Source: an uncultured Aquimarina sp.
GTDB lineage: Bacteria > Bacteroidota > Bacteroidia > Flavobacteriales > Flavobacteriaceae
NCBI GenBank assembly: GCA_947497175.1
Contig: CANMFM010000001.1
Location: 496,001-560,000 of the forward strand
Length of the DNA stretch: 64,000 bases
Direction of reading: 5' to 3'
Position numbers and translations under genes: made by a program. The stretch's first letter is position 1. Every line of letters begins with the position of its first letter. Positions 43,850-53,160 of this stretch are shown here, in pieces. The notes under the pieces are model-generated. The model did not search any database, had not been told where the DNA came from, and saw nothing but the letters and a program-made list of their open reading frames with translations.

Positions 43850-45922
43850 ATGAAAAAAATGTTAGCTGAGAAAACAATATCAAAAGAAGTATTACAAAAG
43901 GCATTTTTGACCCTCTGTAAGGCGAAGTCAATGACAGAATTGTATGAAGAGAACTTCAAGACGGTTTCAAAATATGTGCATGCTACTTCCAGAGGGCATG
44001 AAGCGATCCAGATCGCTACGGCAATGCAATTATTACCCCAAGATTATGCGTTTCCGTATTATCGTGATGATGCAATGCTTTTGGGTATTGGAATGCGACC
44101 GTATGATCTGATGTTGCAATTATTGGCTAAAAAAGAGGATCCTTTTTCTGGTGGAAGAACCTATTATAGTCATCCAAGTCTACGAGATGATGATAAACCT
44201 AAAATCCCTCATCAATCTTCGGCTACAGGGATGCAAGCGATTCCTGCTACAGGTGTTGCCATGGGGATGCAATACAAAGAGCTAATTGGATTAGAGGATA
44301 AAAATTTAAAAGAAAAGCCCTTAGTAGTATGCTCACTCGGTGATGCTTCAGTTACTGAGGGAGAAATTGCCGAAGCGTTCCAGATGGCAGGGTTAAAGCA
44401 ATTACCTGTATTATACCTGGTGCAGGATAATGGATGGGATATTTCGGCTAATGAAGAAGAAACCCGTGCTCAGAGTGCTTTTGAGTATGCTGAAGGATTC
44501 AACGGATTAGATGCCATTTCTATTGATGGAGCAAATTTTACCGAGAGCTACCTTGCGATACAGGAAGTCATCAAAACAATTCGTGAAGAACGTAGACCAA
44601 TGCTTGTGCATGCTAAGGTTCCTTTACTGAATCATCATACATCAGGAGTACGTATGGAATGGTATCGGGATGATCTGGAAGAAGCTCGTTCTCGAGATCC
44701 TTATCCCGTATTGCGAAATCAATTATTAGATACAGGGTTTACCGAAGATGAAGTTAATGCCATTGAAGCAGAAGCAAAAACTATCGTGGCAAAAGATTTG
44801 TCTGAGGCAATGAAAGCTGAAGATCCAAAACCAGAGGATTTATTTACCAATGATTTTGCACCAACGCCTATTACAGAAGAAATGGGAGAACGATCTCCGG
44901 TAGATAAAGAAGAGGTTGTCATGGTAGATTGCGCTTTGTTTGCAGTTGAAGAATTAATGAAAAAACATGCAGCGTGTTTGCTATATGGTCAAGATGTCGG
45001 CGGAAGACTGGGAGGTGTGTTTAGAGAAGCAGCTACGCTTGCCCAGAAATTTGGTGACGAACGTGTTTTTAATACTCCAATCCAGGAAGCTTTTATTGTA
45101 GGATCTACGGTGGGGATGTCTGCGGTGGGTTTAAAACCAATTGTAGAGGTACAATTTGCAGATTATATCTGGCCGGGATTGAATCAGTTGTTTACTGAAG
45201 TAAGTCGATCTTGCTATTTGTCTAATGGGAAATGGCCGGTATCGATGATTCTACGTGTCCCAATTGGAGCATACGGTAGCGGTGGCCCGTATCATTCTTC
45301 TTCGGTGGAGTCTGTGATTACCAATATCCGAGGAATTAAGATTGCATATCCAAGTAATGGAGCCGATCTTAAAGGGTTGATGAAAGCGGCTTATTATGAT
45401 CCTAATCCTGTGGTGATTTTAGAACATAAAGGATTATATTGGTCCAAAGTAAAGGGGACGGATGCTGCGAGAACAATTGAACCTGCAGAAGATTATATTT
45501 TACCTTTTGGGAAAGCCAAAACAGTGCAGCAAATTTGGCCACAAGATGAAAAAGAAACAGTAACGGTGGTAACTTACGGTATGGGAGTGCACTGGGCATT
45601 AAACGCTACAAAAGAGATACAAGATGTGGTAGAAATTATCGATTTGAGAACACTATATCCTCTGGACGAAGAAACGATCATGGAATCGGTAAAGAAAACA
45701 AAAAAATGCCTTGTGGTAACCGAAGAACCTAGCAATAATTCATTTGCCAGAGCCTTAGCAGGAAAAATTCAGGAGGAGTGTTTTAGATATTTAGATGCTC
45801 CTGTAATGACTATCGGATCAGAAAATATGCCGGCAATTCCTTTAAATAGTACATTGGAACACACCATGATCCCGTCTACCGAAAAAGTGAAAGCTAAGAT
45901 TGATGAGTTGCTGAGATATTAG
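43850..45922 (+). CDS. Branched-chain 2-oxoacid dehydrogenase E1, fused alpha and beta subunits
   Basis: 690 residues. The alpha part (about 1-340) has MLQLLAKKEDPFSGGR, the thiamine diphosphate motif CSLGDASVTEGEIAEAFQMA with downstream VQDNGWDIS, and HAKVPLLNHHTSGVR. The beta part (about 345-690) has LYGQDVGGRLGGVF, NTPIQEAFIVGSTVGMSAVG and VQFADYIWPGLNQL. Together with E2 it decarboxylates branched-chain 2-oxoacids. The fusion is common in Bacteroidota. Confidence 0.92.
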   Translation: MKKMLAEKTISKEVLQKAFLTLCKAKSMTELYEENFKTVSKYVHATSRGHEAIQIATAMQLLPQDYAFPYYRDDAMLLGIGMRPYDLMLQLLAKKEDPFSGGRTYYSHPSLRDDDKPKIPHQSSATGMQAIPATGVAMGMQYKELIGLEDKNLKEKPLVVCSLGDASVTEGEIAEAFQMAGLKQLPVLYLVQDNGWDISANEEETRAQSAFEYAEGFNGLDAISIDGANFTESYLAIQEVIKTIREERRPMLVHAKVPLLNHHTSGVRMEWYRDDLEEARSRDPYPVLRNQLLDTGFTEDEVNAIEAEAKTIVAKDLSEAMKAEDPKPEDLFTNDFAPTPITEEMGERSPVDKEEVVMVDCALFAVEELMKKHAACLLYGQDVGGRLGGVFREAATLAQKFGDERVFNTPIQEAFIVGSTVGMSAVGLKPIVEVQFADYIWPGLNQLFTEVSRSCYLSNGKWPVSMILRVPIGAYGSGGPYHSSSVESVITNIRGIKIAYPSNGADLKGLMKAAYYDPNPVVILEHKGLYWSKVKGTDAARTIEPAEDYILPFGKAKTVQQIWPQDEKETVTVVTYGMGVHWALNATKEIQDVVEIIDLRTLYPLDEETIMESVKKTKKCLVVTEEPSNNSFARALAGKIQEECFRYLDAPVMTIGSENMPAIPLNSTLEHTMIPSTEKVKAKIDELLRY

Positions 45923-46002
45923 TCTTCAAAATCTAGTATCGCATTTTTGCCGTGGTCAAAGCACCGAAATGAAATTTTTTAGGGTATATCAGTTAAATTG
46001 CA

Positions 46003-46599
46003 TTACTTTTTTCCGAAAATCCCAAAGAGTTCATTTCCTTGTCTGGGAGGTATTGAATTATAGCATTTTTCAAAAGTAATTACATTAAAATGCTTTTCTA
46101 AATAGGATAGATAAAGTTCTTTATCGCCACCAAAAGGGCGTTTTTCCAGGTCATCTGTTAGCGGAAAATCAAACCAAAGACCTACCAATTTTCCTTTAGG
46201 TTTTAAGAGATTTGCCATTTGAGTTACATAAGCAGATCTGTTTTTGTCTGTTGGGACAAAAGAACAGAAAAAAGTTTGTTCTATGATTATCTCATAGCTT
46301 CCTTCTAGCGCAAAAAAATCATCCAGCAAAAGCTGTGATTTCGGAAAATCCGGAACTCTCTTTGCAAAAGTATTTAAGGGCTCTGGAGCGATGTCCAGAA
46401 CAAATACATTCTCAAACCCTTGTTGAAACAAGTATTCGGCTTCGTAGGCATTTCCTGCTCCGGGAATTAAGATTTCAATTGTTTTGTCGGTTAATTGATC
46501 AAAGTATTCTTTGAGCGGAGTGGAAACATAACCAATATCCCAACCGGTACGATTTTCGACATATCGTTGTGTCCAATAGTTACTTTCTTTTCTATCCAT
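46003..46599 (-). CDS. SAM-dependent methyltransferase, TPMT family
   Basis: 198 residues. Starts with YWTQRYVENRTGWDIG, a TPMT-family opening; SAM motif I is IEILIPGAGNAYEAEYLF; VFVLDIAPEPL and IIEQTFFCSFVP follow. The family methylates thiols, halides or selenium compounds; substrate not known. Convergent with the E1 gene. Confidence 0.85.
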   Translation of the reverse strand: MDRKESNYWTQRYVENRTGWDIGYVSTPLKEYFDQLTDKTIEILIPGAGNAYEAEYLFQQGFENVFVLDIAPEPLNTFAKRVPDFPKSQLLLDDFFALEGSYEIIIEQTFFCSFVPTDKNRSAYVTQMANLLKPKGKLVGLWFDFPLTDDLEKRPFGGDKELYLSYLEKHFNVITFEKCYNSIPPRQGNELFGIFGKK

Positions 46600-46646
46600 T
46601 AAAGCAAATTACATAAAAATGATACGCTCTGGAAAATAACAGTGTC

Positions 46647-47402
46647 CTATTTCTTTACCAGTTTCATAAAATCGTCAACACTTCCATTAAATACGTCATA
46701 GTCGACCTTCGCGATACCTTCGATCTTCTCACGATCTGTACGTTGCCAGATAGTCCAACTTTTATCTGTCCAAGTCTGTGGTACTTTTGGGGATTTTGCC
46801 TTGGTGTATTCTGCAACCCACAACTTATATTTGCCAAATTCTGGATGTTTTAGGTATTGATTTCCAAATGTAGGATTTGAATATATTATAGGACGTACAC
46901 CTAACTTTTCTTCCACAATTTTTAACCATACTAAAGTATTGCGTTCATACATTTCTTTAGTAACAGGCGTTTTTACTCCTAGCTCTTCTAAATCTAAAAC
47001 CGGTGGAAGATCCCCCGAAATTAATGCGCCAACGGCTTCTACAAAATTGAGTGCTTGTTTTTCTGGATCTTTACCAGTTTCATAAAAGTGATATGCTCCC
47101 CGATATAAACATTGGTTTTTGGTAGCAGCATGGTTTTCTTTAAACTTTGGATCTTTAAAATGAGTTCCTTGAGTAGCTTTTATATATACAAAATTGACCC
47201 CATCAGCCTTAATTTTATCCCACTCGATGTTGGTTTGAAAATGAGATATATCTATACCTAGAATGGTAGGTTCGGTTTCAATTCTTTTTTTCTCAATAGT
47301 ACATGGGTCCTGTTTTTGTGCACTCTTCTCATTAGTGTGATCTTTTTTACAAGATATATGTAAGAATAAAGCTAATAGTACGAAAGGTAAAATCTTTTTC
47401 AT
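46647..47402 (-). CDS. Glycoside hydrolase family 25 lysozyme-like lipoprotein
   Basis: 251 residues. Lipoprotein signal ends at LHISC (Cys 18). The GH25 domain has ILGIDISHFQTNIEW, FVYIKATQGTHFKDP, GAYHFYETGKDPEKQA and the catalytic acidic stretch LPPVLDLEELG (near residue 130), then IYSNPTFGNQYL and WQRTDREKIEG. It hydrolyses peptidoglycan and is anchored in the envelope. Lies 39 nt after the membrane protein gene at 47441, possibly an operon. Confidence 0.9.
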   Translation of the reverse strand: MKKILPFVLLALFLHISCKKDHTNEKSAQKQDPCTIEKKRIETEPTILGIDISHFQTNIEWDKIKADGVNFVYIKATQGTHFKDPKFKENHAATKNQCLYRGAYHFYETGKDPEKQALNFVEAVGALISGDLPPVLDLEELGVKTPVTKEMYERNTLVWLKIVEEKLGVRPIIYSNPTFGNQYLKHPEFGKYKLWVAEYTKAKSPKVPQTWTDKSWTIWQRTDREKIEGIAKVDYDVFNGSVDDFMKLVKK

Positions 47403-47440
47403 ATGATGATCAGTTAAAAATTAAGAAAGGTTTTATAGGA

Positions 47441-48379
47441 TTAATTACTATTATCTTTTAGGTCTTTGCCAAGATTCTTTAAATTTTCAAACTCTTTTGT
47501 TTCAATAGTACTTAGACTCGAAAAATGGAAGAATTTTTTGAGTATAAAGCCCATTAGATAGAAATATAATAATGGTAAAATCAGAAATAAAACAACAAGA
47601 TTACTTACCATATTGATAATGAGTATTATAAGCTGCTTTTTTCCTTCTTTTAAAATTTCAAAAGCTTCAGAAAAACCTTCCTCTACATCCACACCTACAT
47701 CTTCAACCTTATTTACAACAGCATCTTCAACTTTTTTTAACACACTAATGTCCTTATGTCCTCTTTTTTTAGCTTTTTCTAATTGTTTTTCTTTTCTGGC
47801 TTCTTGTTTCGTCTTTACTTTTTCTCTCTTCTCTTCATATCTATTTTTTATAGACGATAAGTGTATTTGTAAAGCAGAGCCGAGGTCTAATTCCATAGCG
47901 TCTGATACATAATGTATTCCGTTAACATATAAAGAAAGCCCCGGGTTGATTAGAAGTGCAACGATTAATAGTCGTAGGGCAAGTTGCTTATATTTTTCTA
48001 TAAATATACAACCAAGAAAAATAAGAGGAAGCAATTTAAACACTAGTGATTTACCTATGTTGACTAAAATAGTTTGTATCCCAATCACAATGTTGGCAAA
48101 AGTAAGATAATCGACTGCGCGAGTAAAAATGTCTTCCAGTTCTGTAGCTAGTCCACCGACTAAAGGAATATTTGAATTATCAATACCTGTGGCGATACTT
48201 TTAAGTTCTATTGCAAGCCCTAGACCCAGCATCATATCACTATTTACTGAAGACAAAAAGTCAATAGCAGGAGTGACTAGTACATTACTGAAAGCTAAAA
48301 GGGCAAGAATTAAAGTGGTTATCGCAATCCAGATCTTATCTTTTTTGATAAGGGTATTGAGCGTTTTGTAACTATCCAT
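47441..48379 (-). CDS. Uncharacterised membrane protein
   Basis: 312 residues; I do not recognise the family. One helix near residues 17-38, a second hydrophobic cluster near 95-150, a strongly charged helical stretch (about 180-225, with KTKQEARKEKQLEKAKKRGH), an acidic segment (VEDAVVNKVEDVGVDVEEG) and two closely spaced C-terminal helices (IILIINMVSNLVVLFLILPL, then YFYLMGFIL). Its neighbour is a lysozyme-like lipoprotein on the same strand. Confidence 0.6.
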   Translation of the reverse strand: MDSYKTLNTLIKKDKIWIAITTLILALLAFSNVLVTPAIDFLSSVNSDMMLGLGLAIELKSIATGIDNSNIPLVGGLATELEDIFTRAVDYLTFANIVIGIQTILVNIGKSLVFKLLPLIFLGCIFIEKYKQLALRLLIVALLINPGLSLYVNGIHYVSDAMELDLGSALQIHLSSIKNRYEEKREKVKTKQEARKEKQLEKAKKRGHKDISVLKKVEDAVVNKVEDVGVDVEEGFSEAFEILKEGKKQLIILIINMVSNLVVLFLILPLLYFYLMGFILKKFFHFSSLSTIETKEFENLKNLGKDLKDNSN

Positions 48380-48546
48380 AATTAGGTTGGCCGTTTAGTG
48401 ATTTTGTTTTTGTGTAGATTAAAGATATGTATATTTTAGTTACATATTGATACGTGTTTCTACGTAATTATTCTACGAATTTATATGATTATCGTACAAG
48501 TAGTATAAAAGCTCTATATTAGATAAGTAATCAGAATGCTTACTTT

Positions 48547-49422
48547 ATGGATAATATTTCAACACTAATTTTGGCTTTGTCTCTTATTATCATTATGCTC
48601 GGTATGGGGCTATCTCTGGTTGTTGATGATTTTAAACGAATTTTTGTATATCCAAAAGCGATCATGGTCGGGCTAGCAAATCAAATACTTTTATTGCCAT
48701 TTTTGGGGTTTGCTTTAGCTTCTTTGTTTCCATTACAACCTGATATTTCTGTTGGTATTATGATACTAGCGGCTTGTCCCGGCGGACCTACATCCAATCT
48801 GATATCCCATTTAGCAAAGGGTGATATTGCGTTATCAGTTACACTAACTGCAATAAGCAGTTTTATAACTATTATAACAATACCATTTATCGTGAATTTT
48901 GCGCTACTACATTTTCTTGAAGAAGGTCAGATGATAAAACTGGATGTGCTGAATACGATTATTCAGATTTTGGTAATTACTGTGATACCGGTTGGTTTAG
49001 GGATGATAATTAGAAGATATAAGGAAGCATTTGCTTTAAAAATGGCAAGACCAGTTCGGATTGCTTCGGGTATTGTTATCACTTTAGTTATTGTAGGTAT
49101 CACTATAAAAGAGAAGGATAATTTTATTTCCTATTTTCAGCAAGCGGGTATAGTAGCTCTAAGCCTCAATGTTCTGACCATGGTGGTTGGTTATTATTCT
49201 GCTAAAATATTTAACATTCAAAATAAGAGCGCTATTTCTATTGCAATCGAATCAGGGATTCAAAACGGAACATTGGCCATAACAATTGCAGTTGTATTAC
49301 TTCAAAACACATCATTAGCCATTGCACCGGCAGTATACAGCCTATTAATGTTTTTTACAGGTGGAATTGCTGTGTATTGTGGGATTAAGAAAAGTAAATA
49401 CCCCTCATCTAAAGATGAATAA
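48547..49422 (+). CDS. Bile acid:sodium symporter family (SBF) transporter
   Basis: 291 residues with about nine to ten membrane helices. Family features: MLGMGLSLVVDDFKRI near residue 20, AACPGGPTSNLISHLAKGD near 75-95, and a C-terminal IAIESGIQNGTLAITIA. It co-transports an organic anion with Na+; substrate unknown. Confidence 0.88.
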   Translation: MDNISTLILALSLIIIMLGMGLSLVVDDFKRIFVYPKAIMVGLANQILLLPFLGFALASLFPLQPDISVGIMILAACPGGPTSNLISHLAKGDIALSVTLTAISSFITIITIPFIVNFALLHFLEEGQMIKLDVLNTIIQILVITVIPVGLGMIIRRYKEAFALKMARPVRIASGIVITLVIVGITIKEKDNFISYFQQAGIVALSLNVLTMVVGYYSAKIFNIQNKSAISIAIESGIQNGTLAITIAVVLLQNTSLAIAPAVYSLLMFFTGGIAVYCGIKKSKYPSSKDE

Positions 49423-49503
49423 AATGATATGTTTTAGCTTTTTTCAGTACAGCCACATAGGTGATCTTAATTGCCAATTTCTAAAATTTGGATAACACCG
49501 TCT

Positions 49504-51519
49504 CTAAATTTTTGATAAGGCTTCCAGCTGTGATCTAACCTTTGATGAAGAATTAACATATGAATTATCTTGATTTTCGTTTATGATCCTGGCTTTTACA
49601 GTATCATCCAGTTGGAGTTGTATCATCTTTCTTATTTTAGAATAAACATCATCATCTAATACTGGAGTGATTACTTCGATCCTGTGGTCCAGATTACGTG
49701 TCATCCAATCTGCAGAACCAATATACATTTTTTCTGCTCCTCCGTTCGCAAATATATATGCTCTTCCGTGTTCAAGAAAACGATCTACTACGCTAGTAAT
49801 ATAGATATGTTCACTTTGATTCTCAACACCAGGAACCAGACAACAGATACCTCTTACGATTCCACGTATCTTCACACCTGCCGTATTAGCTCTGTATAAT
49901 AAATCTATCATTTTTTGATCCTGAAGACTATTCAATTTCAATATAATGTAGGCTTCTTTTCCGGCGATTGCATTTTCGATTTCTGTATGTATTAATTTTT
50001 CGAAGGTACTTCTTGTGGTAAAAGGAGAAACTAATAAATTTTTGGTGTTAGGAATGATGATATGTCCTTCCAGAAGTTGAAAAACCTGGTTTAATTCTGA
50101 AGTAATTTCGGGTTTGGCGGTCATTAATCCAAAATCTGTGTATATTTTGGCTGTTTTTTCATTAAAGTTTCCTGTGCTGATATATCCATATTGGATGGGT
50201 GCGTTATCCTCTTTTCGTTCTATCAGCAATATTTTAGAATGAACTTTTATACCGGGATAACTATACATTACTTTGGCTCCATGATCTTCCAATATTTTTC
50301 CCCATCGAATATTGTTTTCTTCATCGAACCGAGCTTTGGTTTCAATAAAAACAAAAACTTCTTTTCCATTTTTTACAGCATTTAATAATGCATCTGCTAA
50401 TCCAGATTTTTTTGCAATACGATAGAAAGTGACTTTAATTTTAGTCACATTTTTATCTTCAGAAGCTTGTTTGGCAAGACGTAATACATCATCAAAAGAT
50501 TCATAAGGATAACATAATAATCTGTCCTTTTTTGTTATCGCTTCAAACATATTTGAAAATTTCTGAAGTTCTGGATCATGAATGGGTTCTAAAACGTCTT
50601 CAGAAAGTTTTTTATTCGTAGGATTAGGAAAGCTAAAGAAATCTTTGAAATTATGATATTTGCCTCCTTGTAAAACATCAGTTTCATTAGCATCTAATAG
50701 TTGTTTTATATGATTCAACAAATTTGGAGGCATTGATGTATCTATCAAAAGCCTTGTGACCTGCCCTGTGTCTCTATTGCCAAGGGCATTCTTGATTTTA
50801 GTTAACAAATCTCCCGAATATTCATTTTGAATATAGAGTTCTGCATCTCGAGAAACTTTTATTGCATAAAATTTGGCTGCTTCTTCTTGAGCATAAACTT
50901 TTGAAAGATTATATTCTAAAATATCATCTACAAAGGTGACATAATGTGTATTATGTTCTTCCGGAAATGTAACAAATCGAGGAGTGTCTGATGGAATTTT
51001 AACAATAACAAGTTGATTGTTATGCACTAAAGCCGTTAAATAAAGTTGTTCATTTTCTATGAAAATAGTTTTATCATTCGGCTCGATATTATCATGGATA
51101 GTGAGTTTGTCTTTTAAATTTTCTTGATAATAATGCTCAGCAAATTCTTTTTGTGATTCTGAAAAATCTTCAGAAGAGATTAATTGAATTCCCTCTTTTT
51201 TAAGTTCAGGGAGAATTTGATTTGTAAAAAGATTTCCAAATTCTTCTTGTTGTATATGGACCTGCTTTTTGATTTTTTTTAAAAGCTTATTAGGTTTTGT
51301 AATTAATTTTTTTCTTAATGGTTTATCTAAATCTTTAATTTTTCTGATATCGGATACCCGAACTTTGAAAAATTCGTCCAGATTAGAAGAAAAAATGGCA
51401 AGAAATTTAATTCGTTCATACAAGGGATTATCTTTATCTGCAGCCTCTTGCAAAACCCTATGATTAAAACGTAACCATGAAAGGTCTCTGTTATAATACT
51501 TCTTTGATATTAGTGCCAT
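49504..51519 (-). CDS. ppk1: Polyphosphate kinase 1
   Basis: 671 residues. N domain NRDLSWLRFNHRVLQEA and FLAIFSSNLDEFFKVRV; catalytic part CYPYESFDDVLRLAKQA, KIKVTFYRIAKKSGL, the autophosphorylated His in KVHSKILLIER, YGYISTGNFNEKTAKIYTD and the second His region DRFLEHGRAYIF. Makes polyphosphate from ATP. Its plus-strand neighbour, the SBF gene, is convergent. Confidence 0.95.
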   Translation of the reverse strand: MALISKKYYNRDLSWLRFNHRVLQEAADKDNPLYERIKFLAIFSSNLDEFFKVRVSDIRKIKDLDKPLRKKLITKPNKLLKKIKKQVHIQQEEFGNLFTNQILPELKKEGIQLISSEDFSESQKEFAEHYYQENLKDKLTIHDNIEPNDKTIFIENEQLYLTALVHNNQLVIVKIPSDTPRFVTFPEEHNTHYVTFVDDILEYNLSKVYAQEEAAKFYAIKVSRDAELYIQNEYSGDLLTKIKNALGNRDTGQVTRLLIDTSMPPNLLNHIKQLLDANETDVLQGGKYHNFKDFFSFPNPTNKKLSEDVLEPIHDPELQKFSNMFEAITKKDRLLCYPYESFDDVLRLAKQASEDKNVTKIKVTFYRIAKKSGLADALLNAVKNGKEVFVFIETKARFDEENNIRWGKILEDHGAKVMYSYPGIKVHSKILLIERKEDNAPIQYGYISTGNFNEKTAKIYTDFGLMTAKPEITSELNQVFQLLEGHIIIPNTKNLLVSPFTTRSTFEKLIHTEIENAIAGKEAYIILKLNSLQDQKMIDLLYRANTAGVKIRGIVRGICCLVPGVENQSEHIYITSVVDRFLEHGRAYIFANGGAEKMYIGSADWMTRNLDHRIEVITPVLDDDVYSKIRKMIQLQLDDTVKARIINENQDNSYVNSSSKVRSQLEALSKI

Positions 51520-51779
51520 TTTTTAGAATATTTGGATTTTGAAATGTAACCATGATCTTATTCATAATTGCTGAACTACAAATTAGATTTACATTATTTT
51601 TATGTAAAAAAAAAGTTAGCATTTATTCCTGGTTTTTTACTAATGTTTCAATACTTAATTTTTAAAGAACAATAAAAAAAAATACCATTAGGTGGGGAAT
51701 ATAAAGAATTATTTCTAAAGAAGAATTACCGATCCATTTAGATGATGATGCAAAAGATTTTCCTTCAAAAACGAGTTAA

Positions 51780-51820
51780 ACACATACCTTGATACGCTAT
51801 GTTAAGGATGTGTGCTTTTT
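51780..51820 (+). terminator. Intrinsic terminator without an intact upstream gene
   Basis: ACACAT plus CCTT (one bulged A) pair with AAGG plus ATGTGT (51804-51813) around a 13-nt loop, then GCTTTTT. It starts 1 nt after the stop of the short frame described for this gap. Confidence 0.7.
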
Positions 51821-51903
51821 CTGAACGAGATTTATTTTTTTTGTTTATTACCTTATGCAAAACAGGGTTTTGTTTAAATGTTGAAACATACACTCTTAAA
51901 AAC

Positions 51904-51929
51904 AAAAACCCCTTGCGTTAGGGGTTTTT
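51904..51929 (-). terminator. Strong terminator of ssb, works on both strands
   Basis: AAAAACCCCT (51904-51913) pairs perfectly with AGGGGTTTTT (51920-51929), 10 bp, 6-nt loop. It is 25 nt after the ssb stop, and because the arms begin with A runs and end with T runs it can stop transcription from either side. Confidence 0.85.
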
Positions 51930-51953
51930 AATTATTTGAAATATGAGAGCTTT

Positions 51954-52289
51954 TTATTTGTTTCCCAGCATGAGTAATTCATTACAAACTATTTCAGTAA
52001 TGTATCGTTTTTGACCCTCACTATCTTCATAACTTCTGGAAGTTAACTTGCCTTCAATAGCAATTTCCTGTCCTTTGTTTACATATTTTTCGATGATGTC
52101 TGCAGTTTTACCCCAAGCTACAACATTATGCCATTGGGTATCTGTGATTTTATCGCCTTGCTTGTTATAATAATAATCGTTCGTTGCAATAGAGAATTTA
52201 GCTAGTTTTTTACCAGATTCAAGGCTAATGATTTCTGGTTCTTGTCCTAAGTTTCCAATCAACTGTACTTTGTTTTTTAGCGTGTTCAT
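51954..52289 (-). CDS. ssb: Short single-stranded DNA-binding protein
   Basis: 111 residues from this ATG; a TTG 57 nt upstream gives an atypical extension. OB-fold features: NKVQLIGNLGQEPEI, KFSIATNDYYYNKQGD, TQWHNVVAWGKTADI and KGQEIAIEGKLTSRSYE. It stops right after the OB fold (ELLMLGNK), without the flexible linker and acidic C-terminal tip by which main SSB recruits partners. It is probably a second, accessory SSB. Confidence 0.88.
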   Translation of the reverse strand: MNTLKNKVQLIGNLGQEPEIISLESGKKLAKFSIATNDYYYNKQGDKITDTQWHNVVAWGKTADIIEKYVNKGQEIAIEGKLTSRSYEDSEGQKRYITEIVCNELLMLGNK

Positions 52290-52502
52290 AATTTTAGTTT
52301 TACGTATTAAACAATTGATACTATCGAGTTTTGATGTTTCGACCATGCAAACATAGAAGAGTCTGTTTTAGAGATTCGGTTAGGAAGTGTTTAATTTCGT
52401 TTGTAACCATTTGTATTCGTTTATAAATGAATAAATAGATATGAATCAGGTACTTTTGTTTTTTTAACATCATAGTTTCCAATAAAAAAACAGGAATTTT
52501 TA

Positions 52503-53027
52503 ATGGGTGATTCAAATATTCTATTGCGTCGGCTAGAGCTTTCTGATCGAAAACAATTGACCGAACTTGCTAATAATAAAAATGTGTGGGACAACCTGAA
52601 AGACTATTTCCCTTATCCATATGGCGAAAAAGATGCGGAGTTTTTTATCCATATGACCAAAGAACAAGACCCTATACAAAGTTTTGGCATCCGTTTTAAT
52701 AATGAACTTTGTGGAGTAATTAGTCTTATAGTACAAAAAGATGTATATAAAAGATCTGCAGAAATAGGATATTGGATTGGCGAACCCTATTGGGGAAAAG
52801 GAATTACCAAAAAAGCGGTTGAATTAATAACCAGGTATGGATTTGAAAAATTAAACCTGATTAGAATATATGCTGGTGTTTTTGAATATAACCTTACTTC
52901 TATGAAGATTCTCGAAAAGAATGGTTACCAAAAAGAAGGAGTGTTTGAAAAGGCGATATTCAAAAACGGTCAAATTTGGGATGAACATCGCTATTCTATA
53001 TTGAACAAAAAAACGAATACAAAATAA
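52503..53027 (+). CDS. GNAT-family acetyltransferase, RimJ/RimL type
   Basis: 174 residues: LRRLELSDRKQLTELANN at the start, AEIGYWIGEPYWGKGITKKA with the acetyl-CoA loop (near residue 92), then RIYAGVFEYNLTSMKILEKN and GYQKEGVFEKAIF. This is the typical RimJ/RimL (N-terminal or small-molecule acetyltransferase) pattern. Substrate unknown. Confidence 0.85.
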   Translation: MGDSNILLRRLELSDRKQLTELANNKNVWDNLKDYFPYPYGEKDAEFFIHMTKEQDPIQSFGIRFNNELCGVISLIVQKDVYKRSAEIGYWIGEPYWGKGITKKAVELITRYGFEKLNLIRIYAGVFEYNLTSMKILEKNGYQKEGVFEKAIFKNGQIWDEHRYSILNKKTNTK

Positions 53028-53160
53028 TGTGCAGTATCAGTATACTATTTTCGTTTAGAAAAATAGCAGTATAACTAAAAGTATAGTATTTTTAGATAAT
53101 CAACCAACATATGCCTGTTTGATCATCTGGTAGGCATAATACGTACACAAATCAATAATT

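Larger units (their letters stand above)
51520..51953. other. Gap upstream of ppk1 with an isolated reading-frame end and terminators
   Basis: No full gene. A frame without a usual start codon ends in SKEELPIHLDDDAKDFPSKT plus Ser at the TAA of 51777-51779, immediately followed by a terminator. It may be the remnant of a lost gene or a short peptide gene whose start I cannot see. The ppk1 5' side (51520-51640) is AT-rich and should hold its promoter. Confidence 0.35.
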
